Source: SAR202 cluster bacterium (GTDB taxonomy: Bacteria; Chloroflexota; Dehalococcoidia; Lucifugimonadales; UBA826). From it: 16,183 nt of DNA. Under the pieces are notes generated by a model that saw only the letters and a program-made list of their open reading frames with translations, was not told where the DNA came from and did not search any database. The stretch covers positions 1 to 16,183 of the forward strand of contig VFFY01000035.1 in the NCBI GenBank assembly GCA_009392675.1, given 5' to 3'. This document shows, in pieces, positions 1 through 7,242 of the stretch (within the stretch, counting starts at the first letter, position 1; each line of letters starts with the position of its first letter). The translations under genes and the position numbers were made by a program.

Positions 1-341
1 CCAGCTGTGCAGAACCTAGGCAACCCGTTTGGCGAGTTGATGCTCTGAGCAGCAAGTTTGACATGCCCTTTAGGTCCACCTGAGCTTGCAGCAGCAGGCT
101 TAGCAGCTGCAGCGGCAGCAGGCTTAGCAGCTGCAGCAGCAGGTGCAGCGGCAGGTGCAGCAGCAGGTGCAGCAGCAGGTGCAGCGGCAGGTGCAGCGGC
201 AGGTGCGGCGGCAGGTGCGGCGGCAGGTGCAGCAGCAGGTGCAGCGTCATCGTCAGAAGAACTACAAGCAATGCCGGCGCCGATTAACGCAGCAGCGGCT
301 ATGCCTAATGCAACTCTCCTATTTAACATTTTAGGCCACAT
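1..341 (-). CDS. Secreted lipoprotein with Ala/Pro-repeat linker, probable ABC transporter solute-binding protein (N-terminus only)
   Basis: Read on the minus strand, this is an open frame of 113 codons that leaves the window at its left edge. The start at 341 is chosen because an AGGAGG-type ribosome binding site sits 7 bases upstream; a second in-frame ATG at 329 lacks that spacing. Residues 6-25 form a signal peptide (Arg8-Arg9, then a hydrophobic run) ending in a lipobox, GIAC, with Cys26 as the lipidated residue; glycine at -3 is a little unusual. Cys26 is followed by SSSDDD, then about 50 residues of AAAP units and two AKP-containing units, then GHVKLAAQSINSPNGLPRFC. A flexible Ala/Pro linker followed by a domain opening like this is common in family 5 (oligopeptide-type) binding proteins of Chloroflexota. 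That assignment rests on little sequence and is an inference; lipoprotein secretion is well supported. The opposite-strand poly-Ala frame is a shadow. Confidence 0.72.
   Translation of the reverse strand, partial: MWPKMLNRRVALGIAAAALIGAGIACSSSDDDAAPAAAPAAAPAAAPAAAPAAAPAAAPAAAPAAAPAAAAAKPAAAAAAKPAAASSGGPKGHVKLAAQSINSPNGLPRFCTA
141..248. repeat. Tandem 12-base repeat coding for AAAP units
   Basis: Nine consecutive 12-base units of the form AGGTGCRGCRGC on the plus strand begin at 141, 153, 165, 177, 189, 201, 213, 225 and 237. The units differ almost only at synonymous third positions. On the minus strand each reads Ala-Ala-Ala-Pro. Two related units carrying AAG-CCT (Lys-Pro) follow at about 96-140. 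The array lies in the linker of the lipoprotein just after its lipid anchor and is a likely site of slippage and length variation between strains. Confidence 0.9.
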
Positions 342-389
342 AAGTGATCCTCCTTCTACTTTGGTCTTTTAACCAGAATAGCCAACCTT

Positions 390-416
390 CGCCTTAGTCC
401 CAAATAGAAAAAGGCG
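390..416. repeat. Inverted repeat in the lipoprotein leader
   Basis: CGCCTT (390-395) and AAGGCG (411-416) are perfect 6-base arms separated by 15 bases. They lie between the best promoter candidate of the leftward lipoprotein gene and its start codon, so they could form a leader hairpin or an operator. Function is not known. Confidence 0.35.
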
Positions 417-422
417 TGTCAA

Positions 423-451
423 ATTAGACCATCCGCCTTCTTCAAAGTCAA
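423..451 (-). promoter_or_regulatory. Candidate sigma70-type promoter for the leftward lipoprotein gene
   Basis: On the minus strand TTGACT (451-446) is followed after exactly 17 bases by TCTAAT (428-423), 82 bases before the lipoprotein start. A second -35-like element, TTGACA (422-417), directly abuts it but has no good -10 partner. The rest of the 342-661 spacer holds no gene. It is AT-rich, with a TATAAAAT stretch near 600 that may serve the rightward aldolase gene, but no matching -35 was seen there. Confidence 0.45.
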
Positions 452-661
452 CAGTTTGGTTCACATATTTAACAATGAAAATCTGGCATTCCATTACCGC
501 CCACCATATATCCCCACCGCCCTACCTAAAAACTTCCTTCAGATCGATAAACTAAACCCGGTTTTTGAACACATGCTAGAATCCTCTCAATGTCTGGTTT
601 ATAAAATTATTCGACACATTTCCATATATTCAATGGGCACCACGAACTAAGGAGCAATCCG

Positions 662-1567
662 ATGGCAGCATATGAAGGTATTTTTCCGGCAATTGTCACA
701 CCGATGTCCTCTGATGGAACACTAAATGAAGCGGCATTCCGAGAAGTAATGGAGTTCAATATTCAGGCTGGAGTGGGGGGGTTTTGGGTAGCTGGTGGAA
801 ATGGGGAAAGCGTGCTGTTATCAGATGAAGAAAACATGAGAATTGCAGAAATCGCCTCTGACCAAAACAGAGGAAGAATCAATAACATCATGCATGTTGG
901 CGCTCCGACTACTGAAAGAGCCGTGAAATTAGCAGAACACGCAGCTAAAGCGGGTGCTGAAGCTATCTGCTGTGTACCTCCATTTTTCTACAGACAAACC
1001 GATGAGGCGATCGTAGAACATTACAAGGCTGTTGCAGCATCAGCAGATTTACCTTTTTATGTTTATAACCTCCCCCAATCGACAGGAGTCGAAATAACTG
1101 TTGAGCTAATGCAAAAAATACAAGATGGGGTTCCACAGTTAGCAGGACTTAAGCATTCCTCTATAAATTTTGCCAATGTGAGGGAATGGGTAAAAATGGA
1201 CCTTAAATGCTTTATTGGGAGTAGCATGTTAATGGTTCCGGCCTTGTCTTTAGGAGCTGTAGGTTGCATAGATGGCCCCCCATGTGCAGCTCCCGAATTA
1301 TGGGTAAACATATGGAAGTCCTGGCAAGCAGGTAATATTAATGAGGCGATGAATGCTCAAAAGAAAGCTTCCTCTTTTACTGAAATAATGAGGGAAGCTG
1401 GAGTTCATAGTGGTACAAAAGCCGTGTTAACAGAAAGACTCGGGATTGATTGTGGAAGTGGAAGACTTCCAAATCCACCTTTAGAAGGAAAGAGACGTGA
1501 AAACATCCTCCAAAGAGTAGCGGATTTGGGAATTGGTGCGGTGATGTCTATGGCCTCAGATGATTAA
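662..1567 (+). CDS. DHDPS/N-acetylneuraminate lyase family aldolase, not a canonical DapA
   Basis: A 301-residue class I aldolase of the DapA/NanA superfamily (TIM barrel, pyruvate-type Schiff-base chemistry), about the usual length. The start has an AAGGAG site 7 bases upstream. The Schiff-base lysine is Lys164 in GLKHSS and the conserved catalytic tyrosine is Tyr135 in YNLPQSTG. The carboxylate-binding loop that is GTTGE in DHDPS reads GGNGE here (residues 45-49), so both threonines are replaced. The arginine that binds aspartate semialdehyde in true DapA (YNVPxRTG) is Ser140 here. A lysine-biosynthesis role is therefore unlikely. A lyase or hydratase-aldolase acting on a 2-keto acid or sugar acid fits better, and the neighbouring catabolic genes agree. 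The exact substrate is unknown. Confidence 0.88.
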   Translation: MAAYEGIFPAIVTPMSSDGTLNEAAFREVMEFNIQAGVGGFWVAGGNGESVLLSDEENMRIAEIASDQNRGRINNIMHVGAPTTERAVKLAEHAAKAGAEAICCVPPFFYRQTDEAIVEHYKAVAASADLPFYVYNLPQSTGVEITVELMQKIQDGVPQLAGLKHSSINFANVREWVKMDLKCFIGSSMLMVPALSLGAVGCIDGPPCAAPELWVNIWKSWQAGNINEAMNAQKKASSFTEIMREAGVHSGTKAVLTERLGIDCGSGRLPNPPLEGKRRENILQRVADLGIGAVMSMASDD

Positions 1568-1679
1568 TCATAACCGTGATCGGTTTGTGCAGTTGGGAAG
1601 TTTGCCGCTTAAGTCAAAGGGCCCAGTTTTTCAAAGAGCTCAGATTATTAACAATTAGTCTTTATAAGGAATCCGATCT

Positions 1680-2105
1680 ATGGAGCGAATTTTTGCTCTT
1701 TTCATACGTGCAGGTCTAGCCATAATTTTTGGGTTTATGTTCGGGATGTTATTCATGGTTGGGTCTTTCTGGGTAATCCCACGAACCATCATTCCACCTA
1801 TGTGGGCATTATCGCTTTCAGTCGGGTTCGGTTGCGGCCTTGCGGCTTTTATATGTTTTCTCAAGCCAGAAGCAAAGAGGGCGATTAATCTAACTACCTT
1901 TGCAGTCGCTTGCCTGAGCGGGATGCTGGGAGGGTACCTAGGTTCACTTTTGGCGGACCCAGAAGGTGTTCGAAATGTGCGTCTCGTAGCTAGCTCGCTT
2001 ACCTCACCAGATGTGGCACCTTTCGTTTATATGGGAACAATCATATCAACAACCTTTACATCGGCCTGGTACGCATACCGACTTTGGTTATACAACGAAG
2101 ATTGA
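1680..2105 (+). CDS. Small integral membrane protein, four predicted helices
   Basis: A 141-residue protein of a family I do not recognise. Hydrophobic segments lie near residues 8-33, 39-61, 71-91 and 113-136, and the short loops contain PRTIIPP and the charged stretch LKPEAKR. There is no obvious signal peptide, cofactor motif or catalytic motif. The ATG start has AAGGA 9 bases upstream. It lies between the aldolase (112-base gap) and the HAD gene (94-base gap) on the same strand. Glycine-rich helices (GLAIIFGFMFG, GMLGGYLGSLLA) suggest close helix packing, as in small carriers or membrane anchors, but no function is claimed. Confidence 0.7.
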   Translation: MERIFALFIRAGLAIIFGFMFGMLFMVGSFWVIPRTIIPPMWALSLSVGFGCGLAAFICFLKPEAKRAINLTTFAVACLSGMLGGYLGSLLADPEGVRNVRLVASSLTSPDVAPFVYMGTIISTTFTSAWYAYRLWLYNED

Positions 2106-2199
2106 GATCTAAATACGTTTACCTAACACCCTCAACTTCAGAATTAGACTGCTGAGCTAAAATATTTCCCAATATATTCAGCCCGGGGAGATCACTGGA

Positions 2200-2910
2200 A
2201 TGCCAAATGCCAATTTAGAATCTGTCACCACACTCACGTTTGATATTTTTGGAACCGTTCTTGATTTGGAAGGAAGTCTTGTGCCCCCTCTCAACCTTTT
2301 GCTGAAAAATTGCGATGCTCCACCTACCTTAACCGGAGAAAAGGTATGGGCTCAGTGGAGATTAAGACAAAGAATCGAACAATACCAAGACAACATGTTA
2401 ATGCTTGGGCACAGTGGCTATTTAACGGTCAAAAGAAAGGCCTTAATGTACACCTTGCGAAGTTTAAAAGTTGATTTTAGGCCTGAACATTTAGATGAAT
2501 TCATGAAAGCTTATCAACTATTGACGCCATTTAAAGACGCAGTGGATGGATTAATAAGACTGTCGAACAAATACAGGTTGGTTATGCTTTCCAATGGGGA
2601 GCAACAATACCTAGAACACCTTGCAAAAAACAGAATCGGAATAGATTTCGACAACATTTTATCAGCAGAGACTGTTAGCCAATTTAAACCTCATCCTTCT
2701 GTGTACAGATTCGCCGCAAAAACTTTGAATCTCGAGCCCCAACACGTCATGATGGTGGCTGCACATTCTTTCGACATTTTAGGAGCAAGGCACAGTGGGT
2801 TTAGGGGAGCATATGTTAATCGATATGATCTCCCATATGATGAATCTGATTACGTACCAGATATCATAACTCGGGATTTTTATGGGCTTTGCGAAACATT
2901 AGAAGTTTAG
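2200..2910 (+). CDS. HAD hydrolase, haloacid dehalogenase type II-like
   Basis: A 236-residue soluble HAD enzyme with all four motifs: Asp15 nucleophile in FDIFGTVLD, Ser131-Asn132-Gly133 in MLSNG, Lys163 in QFKPHPSVY, and Asp192 in VAAHSFDILGAR. Compared by memory with L-2-haloacid dehalogenase, the residues matching the nucleophile, the halide-cradle arginine (Arg54 in QWRLRQ), the serine, lysine and Tyr169 are all present. The position that is asparagine in the classical enzymes is His189 (VAAH), a variant common in the type II haloacid dehalogenase set. Length fits the family. The start has GGGGAG 9 bases upstream. It probably releases halide from a 2-haloacid by hydrolysis in the cytoplasm. 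Phosphatase activity on another small substrate cannot be excluded from sequence. The luciferase-like oxidoreductase gene begins 16 bases downstream, suggesting co-transcription. Confidence 0.85.
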   Translation: MPNANLESVTTLTFDIFGTVLDLEGSLVPPLNLLLKNCDAPPTLTGEKVWAQWRLRQRIEQYQDNMLMLGHSGYLTVKRKALMYTLRSLKVDFRPEHLDEFMKAYQLLTPFKDAVDGLIRLSNKYRLVMLSNGEQQYLEHLAKNRIGIDFDNILSAETVSQFKPHPSVYRFAAKTLNLEPQHVMMVAAHSFDILGARHSGFRGAYVNRYDLPYDESDYVPDIITRDFYGLCETLEV

Positions 2911-2926
2911 TCAAGGACTAGGTTAA

Positions 2927-3871
2927 ATGACTATTAATTATGACAAAGTTCGAATCGGTATGGCTATGTCTGGGTGGCCATTCCCTAATAACGATCCTTC
3001 CCAGCTTGGAGACTATGTCACCGAAATGGAGAAACTGGATATTGATTCGCTTTGGTTCACTGACCGCATAGTATCAGAAACTTTCACCTTAGAAACCGTA
3101 GTAGCAATGTCGTTCGTCGCTGCCCTTACGGAGAAATTAAAATTCGGTACCAGCGTGATTGGTTTGCCGTTAAGAAACCCTACAGTTCTCGCAAAAGAGA
3201 TTGCTACATTAGACTATCTGTCCAACGGTAGATCGTTACCAGCAGTAGGTTTAGGGCCGGAAACAGAAAATGACTATGAAGCCTGCGGTACTGAAAAAAA
3301 ATCGCGTGTAGGTAGGACCGAAGAAGCAGTGGAAATAATGCGTCTACTTTGGTCAGGTAATAACGTGAGCTACAAAGGTAACCACTTTACCCTCAATAAT
3401 ATTTCTATCGAACCGAAACCTGTTCAAAAAAATTTACCACCAATTTGGTTTGGTGGAAGAAGCGAACCTGCTTTAAATAGAACTGCAAAAATAGGTGATG
3501 GCTGGCTGGTTTCCTATGCCACTGCCGAAGAAGTATCTATGAGCATTCCTAAAATAAAAGCACGTGCATTAGGTTTTGGTAATCACATTGAGGAAGATCA
3601 TTACGGCGCCTTGATAAGTTTCTGTTTTGCCGATACAAGAAAAGAAGCTGAACAATTAGCCAGTAAACACAATATAGTCCGACGACAAGATGTCGACTTG
3701 AAAGATGTGACGGCCTTTGGCCCACCAGATATTTTGGTCGAATTGCTCGACAATTTTATCGAAGCCGGAGCCACTAAATTTACATTGAGGTCAGCATGTC
3801 CCACTGAAATGACATTTGACCAAATGCGTTTACTTGGGAAACACATCGTACCTCGCTATCACAGTGGCTAA
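2927..3871 (+). CDS. LLM-class (luciferase-like) flavin-dependent oxidoreductase
   Basis: A 314-residue TIM-barrel protein of the bacterial luciferase-like family, which uses F420 or reduced FMN. Family landmarks are LDIDSLWFTDR (38-48), the stretch LKFGTSVIGLPLRNPTVLAKEIATLD whose core is at 71-96, LSNGRSLPAVGLG (98-110), YKGNHFTL (149-156), and PPIWFGGRSEPALNRTAKIGDGW around 171-193. The usual GR-(hydrophobic)-GVGLG strand here reads GRSLPAVGLG, with an unexpected proline. Whether the cofactor is F420 or FMN cannot be told by eye. It directly follows the HAD gene, and its 3' end probably overlaps the start of the PD40 lipoprotein gene. It may oxidise or monooxygenate an organic substrate in the same pathway as its neighbours. 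The Shine-Dalgarno is poor: AAGGA lies unusually far upstream. Confidence 0.88.
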   Translation: MTINYDKVRIGMAMSGWPFPNNDPSQLGDYVTEMEKLDIDSLWFTDRIVSETFTLETVVAMSFVAALTEKLKFGTSVIGLPLRNPTVLAKEIATLDYLSNGRSLPAVGLGPETENDYEACGTEKKSRVGRTEEAVEIMRLLWSGNNVSYKGNHFTLNNISIEPKPVQKNLPPIWFGGRSEPALNRTAKIGDGWLVSYATAEEVSMSIPKIKARALGFGNHIEEDHYGALISFCFADTRKEAEQLASKHNIVRRQDVDLKDVTAFGPPDILVELLDNFIEAGATKFTLRSACPTEMTFDQMRLLGKHIVPRYHSG

Positions 3872-4889
3872 TTTAAGCTTTGGTGGGAGTGAAGCCCGCC
3901 TCCGCCTATATCGGGCGCTTCTAATTCTGGGAGTTTCGTTTATTCTTACCATCGGGTGTGCAAATGAGAAATCCTACATTGTTTACGACGACGATAACTT
4001 CCTTTACATGGTCTCTGTCGAAAAACCAACCCCTGAAGTTTTTATAAATGGCATCAGGGGAATAAACCCTGATGCCTCCACCGACGGAAAATCTCTTAGT
4101 TTCATCACAAGCAAATCCTCCCGAAAACTAGTAGGTATGTGGAAAGGTAGTTCTAACATTACGTGGTACGAACATCCTGAATTTGAGTCATACATTTTCA
4201 ATCCCTCACCTTTTAATTCATCTGGCTACGTATTCTCTGGGCTAAATAGGTCCCACCTAGATATATATTCCTCTGAACAAATGAAGAACATAACTAAATT
4301 CAGATCTATGGATTTTGAACCTTCCGTATCACCAGACGGGAAAGCGATAGTGTTTACCAGTGACCGAATCAGTAATGCAGACATATATACAAACGAGAGG
4401 CCGCTGAGTGATAGGGACGCCATAGAAAATATTAAGGAATGGGATATCACTGAAAGAGGAATCAAATACAACACATATCGAGATCATAATATAGATATTT
4501 TCACTTCAGATATCGACGGCTCCAACACAATAAGGTTGACTTCAGCTAGGGCTTTAGATTACCAACCTGATTGGTCTTCTGACGGGCGTTGGATAGTGTT
4601 CAGCTCTCTTAGACACAATAATTCTGAGATATTCAAAATAAGAAGAGATGGAACCGACCTTGAAAGGTTAACAAATAATAACTACAACGACGATCAACCA
4701 GCCTGGTCTCCGGAGGGTAACCTGATCGCTTTTGTATCTGATCGATCAGGTTCGAAAAATATTTACGTTATGGGCTCCACTGGAACAAATCAGATCCAGA
4801 TCACGAGCTCTTTATCCGGGTTAAATTCCCCAACTTGGATTAAATGCAAAGCAGGTACCTTAAAAAGGGCAGGTAACTCATGCCCGTAA
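3864..4889 (+). CDS. PD40 (TolB-type) beta-propeller lipoprotein
   Basis: A 341-residue exported lipoprotein if started at the GTG at 3864, which overlaps the preceding gene by 8 bases. An in-frame TTG at 3816 would add 16 residues lying inside the previous gene and is less likely; no strong ribosome site marks either. A basic stretch then ALLILGVSFILTIGC gives a signal peptide with lipobox LTIGC and Cys32 as the anchor. At least three PD40 blades are visible: about 151-176 (EPSVSPDGKAIVFTSDR), 232-258 (QPDWSSDGRWIVFSSLR) and 278-303 (QPAWSPEGNLIAFVSDR). Such TolB-C-like propellers bind proteins or ligands outside the membrane and have no catalytic residues of their own. Its last 10 bases overlap the MBL hydrolase gene, so the two are likely translationally coupled. 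The partner or ligand is unknown. Confidence 0.82.
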   Translation: MANLSFGGSEARLRLYRALLILGVSFILTIGCANEKSYIVYDDDNFLYMVSVEKPTPEVFINGIRGINPDASTDGKSLSFITSKSSRKLVGMWKGSSNITWYEHPEFESYIFNPSPFNSSGYVFSGLNRSHLDIYSSEQMKNITKFRSMDFEPSVSPDGKAIVFTSDRISNADIYTNERPLSDRDAIENIKEWDITERGIKYNTYRDHNIDIFTSDIDGSNTIRLTSARALDYQPDWSSDGRWIVFSSLRHNNSEIFKIRRDGTDLERLTNNNYNDDQPAWSPEGNLIAFVSDRSGSKNIYVMGSTGTNQIQITSSLSGLNSPTWIKCKAGTLKRAGNSCP

Positions 4890-5713
4890 ATTCAATCAAA
4901 GTGGGAACTTTTGACATTCACTCTGTCTCTGACGGCTATATGATTTTTCAGCGGGAAGATTTTTTTCCCGACGTAAAAAAGGAATCTTGGAGGCAATACC
5001 CACCCTATTCAAAGCCCAAATTCGAGATGAATATTGGCTCCTTCGTAATTAAAGGAACCCGCAAGACCATACTGGTAGATACGGGGTTGGGAAAACTGGA
5101 CCATCGCATCGACCAACCAGTTCGCGAAACATTGTTGTCCGAATTGGATGCCTTTAACATCATCCCCAATGATATTGACATTGTCTTTCTTACCCACCTC
5201 CATATGGATCACGTGGGTACCAATATGGCCAAAGACAACGGGATTTGGAAGCCAACATTTCCCAATGCTCGTTATATAGTCGGAAAATCTGATTGGGAAA
5301 TGTTCAGCGGTCTGCTCAATAAGCCCGCCTATAAATACCTCGAAGAGCAAATTCAACCTCTAATTTCAAACGGTACACTCGACTTCTTCGAAGGGGAAAT
5401 TAGCTTGACTGAAGGGGTCGTCACGTTACCAACACCCGGTCATACCCCTGGCCACACAAGTTTATTAATAAATTCCAATGGGGAAAAGGCTGTCATTATG
5501 GGAGATGCAGCCCATATTCCTCCCCAGGTAGAAGAGACCTCCTGGAGCCCAAGCCCGGATATGGACAAAAATTTATCCGCCGAAACAAGATCATCCCTAA
5601 TGGCTTTAATAGAAAGTTCGCATGCTCTGATAGCCTCTGGACACTTCCCTAGACCTGGATTTGGAGAAATTATAAAAGTAGATTCGAAGCGTTTCTACAG
5701 ACCTATTCGCTAG
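4880..5713 (+). CDS. MBL-fold metallo-hydrolase
   Basis: A 277-residue protein of the metallo-beta-lactamase fold with a full dinuclear zinc site: THLHMDH (His106, His108, Asp110, His111), PGHTPGH (His188; His192 is also conserved), GDA (Asp209) and SGH (His255). There is no signal peptide, so it should be cytoplasmic. The pattern, especially HxHxDH with PGHTPGHT, is typical of the lactonase/glyoxalase II-like branch. Lactone, thioester or phosphoester hydrolysis is possible, and the substrate is not defined by the motifs. The start codon lies within the end of the PD40 gene, with a weak AGG-rich site (AGGGCAGG) upstream. Eighteen bases separate its stop from the convergent zinc-ribbon gene, with no obvious terminator between them. 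Confidence 0.88.
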   Translation: MPVNSIKVGTFDIHSVSDGYMIFQREDFFPDVKKESWRQYPPYSKPKFEMNIGSFVIKGTRKTILVDTGLGKLDHRIDQPVRETLLSELDAFNIIPNDIDIVFLTHLHMDHVGTNMAKDNGIWKPTFPNARYIVGKSDWEMFSGLLNKPAYKYLEEQIQPLISNGTLDFFEGEISLTEGVVTLPTPGHTPGHTSLLINSNGEKAVIMGDAAHIPPQVEETSWSPSPDMDKNLSAETRSSLMALIESSHALIASGHFPRPGFGEIIKVDSKRFYRPIR

Positions 5714-5731
5714 AAATTTTATGATTGGGAT

Positions 5732-5974
5732 TTAACCAAATAATGATGAGGGATATGTAGCCGTTCTTTGTTTTTGGAGAGCAATGCGATCACTTTCCAA
5801 AACAGCCAAGACTAGATCGCGAATATTTCTTACTTTTACAGGAAATTTCCCTAAGTCTCTATTGTGACCACACATAACACAAAATAGTCTCACGCCAAAC
5901 ATATCTTCATCATTGGTCAGAGTTCCAGTTCCGCATCTCGGACACGAGCCTGTAAGAATTATTGTGTTTATCAT
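5732..5974 (-). CDS. Small zinc-ribbon protein
   Basis: An 80-residue protein with two Cys pairs, CPRC (11-14) and CVMC (32-35), each followed by glycine, forming a rubredoxin-like zinc knuckle. After this comes a basic, helical tail with VRNIRDLVLAVLESDRIALQKQR. The knuckle spacing and the second-knuckle glycine are typical of small orphan zinc-ribbon proteins that may contact nucleic acids or proteins. It is the last gene on the strand of the cytochrome c operon, 92 bases from the preceding gene, and ends 18 bases from the convergent MBL gene. The ribosome site is weak. Membership in the Ccm operon is possible but not shown. Confidence 0.65.
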   Translation of the reverse strand: MINTIILTGSCPRCGTGTLTNDEDMFGVRLFCVMCGHNRDLGKFPVKVRNIRDLVLAVLESDRIALQKQRTATYPSSLFG

Positions 5975-6066
5975 CTACTAAAATATCTCTGAATTTTTTT
6001 GTATTCATCAGTCTATTTTTTGGTAATCGCTCCTAACCATACACGAACCCGATTTGAAATGCTGTT

Positions 6067-7242
6067 TTATTTAATCTCAGTTTCCGGCGAAATTACACGC
6101 AACCTTTTTACAAGGTAATCTCTTCTATCCATATATTCTTGGCTACCCGAGTCAGTTTTGCTATATCGCTTGTCAAGCTCAGCTATTTGATCCTCAATAA
6201 CCTGTGCCTCATTAGAGCCAATCAACCAAGATTGATGACGATTCCGTAATTTGATAGTCCGCGAAATACCAATAGTTCCTATAGATACCAAAAACAATAA
6301 TAAGCCTACCGGGCCGGCATACTCATAACGTATGCTCCCAAATTCATTTGAGATTCGTTCCACAAATTTCGATGTAGGCAGCCCACTGAAAATCATTTTG
6401 GTTTGGCTACCTTTAGAGATATTCTTCGACTCATATATTGTGTAAAGCGTTCCAGCTATTGTCTCTTGGTTTTTAAACTCAAAATCAGTACGTATATCAA
6501 CACTGTCATGTGGGAATAAAATGCTGGCCCTTTGAGCACCATATCTCCAGGTTTTTATTATCTCGGCCTGTTGGCTTTCGTAGGGAATATCGTAGCTGTA
6601 CATCACTTCATGGTCCCCTGGAGGAATAGCGGCTATAAGAGCAAATCCCTTATCAACTTGTATGTACTCTGCCGCTGGGATTAATGAATCAAAGACAAAA
6701 TTTATGGCCCCTTCTGGAATACCAAATCTTATTAAGTCCATGGGACCGGACCCCTGCACATAGGTTAATTTAGACCTGTTGGAAATAGTCGCTAATTCCA
6801 AAATTGATATTTTCCGATTCAGGCTATCGATCCCAGTTACCGAGAAAGATCCTTTTGATAAGAAAATCATATCGTCTTCGGTGGACGTGTCGTAGACCGA
6901 TAATAGGGCAGGTTTGGCAATTCCAGATTCAATACTTATATTGCTGACATATACCGCACCTTTATAAATAGTGGAAACCCCGTACAATTTATCCTGGCTA
7001 TAGGGAACACCTTCAAATAGAAAACTGCTGTTGGAATTAGTAAAGGTGTGTTGAGTTTGCGGTTCTGAATCTAATGTGTTTATGTGTAGTGCTACAGAAA
7101 CCATTTCACCTACCCCCACCTCTTGAGTAGAGTTAACTATCTCACCTCTTATATCTATCGTGGTTTGCTTGGCATATAAAAAATCGGCTTGAATTGACCA
7201 AAAACAAATAAACCCGAATATCATAACCCCTACTACTCTCAA
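6067..7242 (-). CDS. Secreted Ig-like domain protein with C-terminal membrane anchor, ccm-linked
   Basis: A 391-residue protein. A signal peptide (about 1-24, ending near YAK) precedes a beta-sandwich region, ITIDIRGEIVNSTQ then FTNSNSSFLFEGVPY (about 27-81), which resembles carboxypeptidase-regulatory-type repeats. A further beta-rich extracytoplasmic region runs to about 305. One transmembrane helix is at about 309-328 (GPVGLLLFLVSIGTIGISRT). A basic, helical cytoplasmic tail contains IAELDKRYSK...EYMDRRDYLVKRL, which has the shape of the short LDxxY...YxxxRxxL helical pair seen in CcmI-type proteins. Its ATG overlaps the stop of the upstream CcmI-like gene by four bases (ATGA), so translation is coupled. 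Location after ccmH, ccmF and a CcmI-like gene implies a role in apocytochrome or heme handling at the outer face of the membrane. The family is not recognised by name. Confidence 0.75.
   Translation of the reverse strand: MRVVGVMIFGFICFWSIQADFLYAKQTTIDIRGEIVNSTQEVGVGEMVSVALHINTLDSEPQTQHTFTNSNSSFLFEGVPYSQDKLYGVSTIYKGAVYVSNISIESGIAKPALLSVYDTSTEDDMIFLSKGSFSVTGIDSLNRKISILELATISNRSKLTYVQGSGPMDLIRFGIPEGAINFVFDSLIPAAEYIQVDKGFALIAAIPPGDHEVMYSYDIPYESQQAEIIKTWRYGAQRASILFPHDSVDIRTDFEFKNQETIAGTLYTIYESKNISKGSQTKMIFSGLPTSKFVERISNEFGSIRYEYAGPVGLLLFLVSIGTIGISRTIKLRNRHQSWLIGSNEAQVIEDQIAELDKRYSKTDSGSQEYMDRRDYLVKRLRVISPETEIK

Noticed and set aside
58..372. Plus-strand poly-Ala/Gly open frame
   Set aside because: It is the antisense shadow of the lipoprotein's AAAP repeat. 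The minus strand has a strong ribosome site, signal peptide and lipobox.
3816..3863. TTG start at 3816 for the PD40 lipoprotein
   Set aside because: It would lie deep within the preceding gene and add a non-signal-like extension; the GTG at 3864 gives a normal lipoprotein signal peptide.
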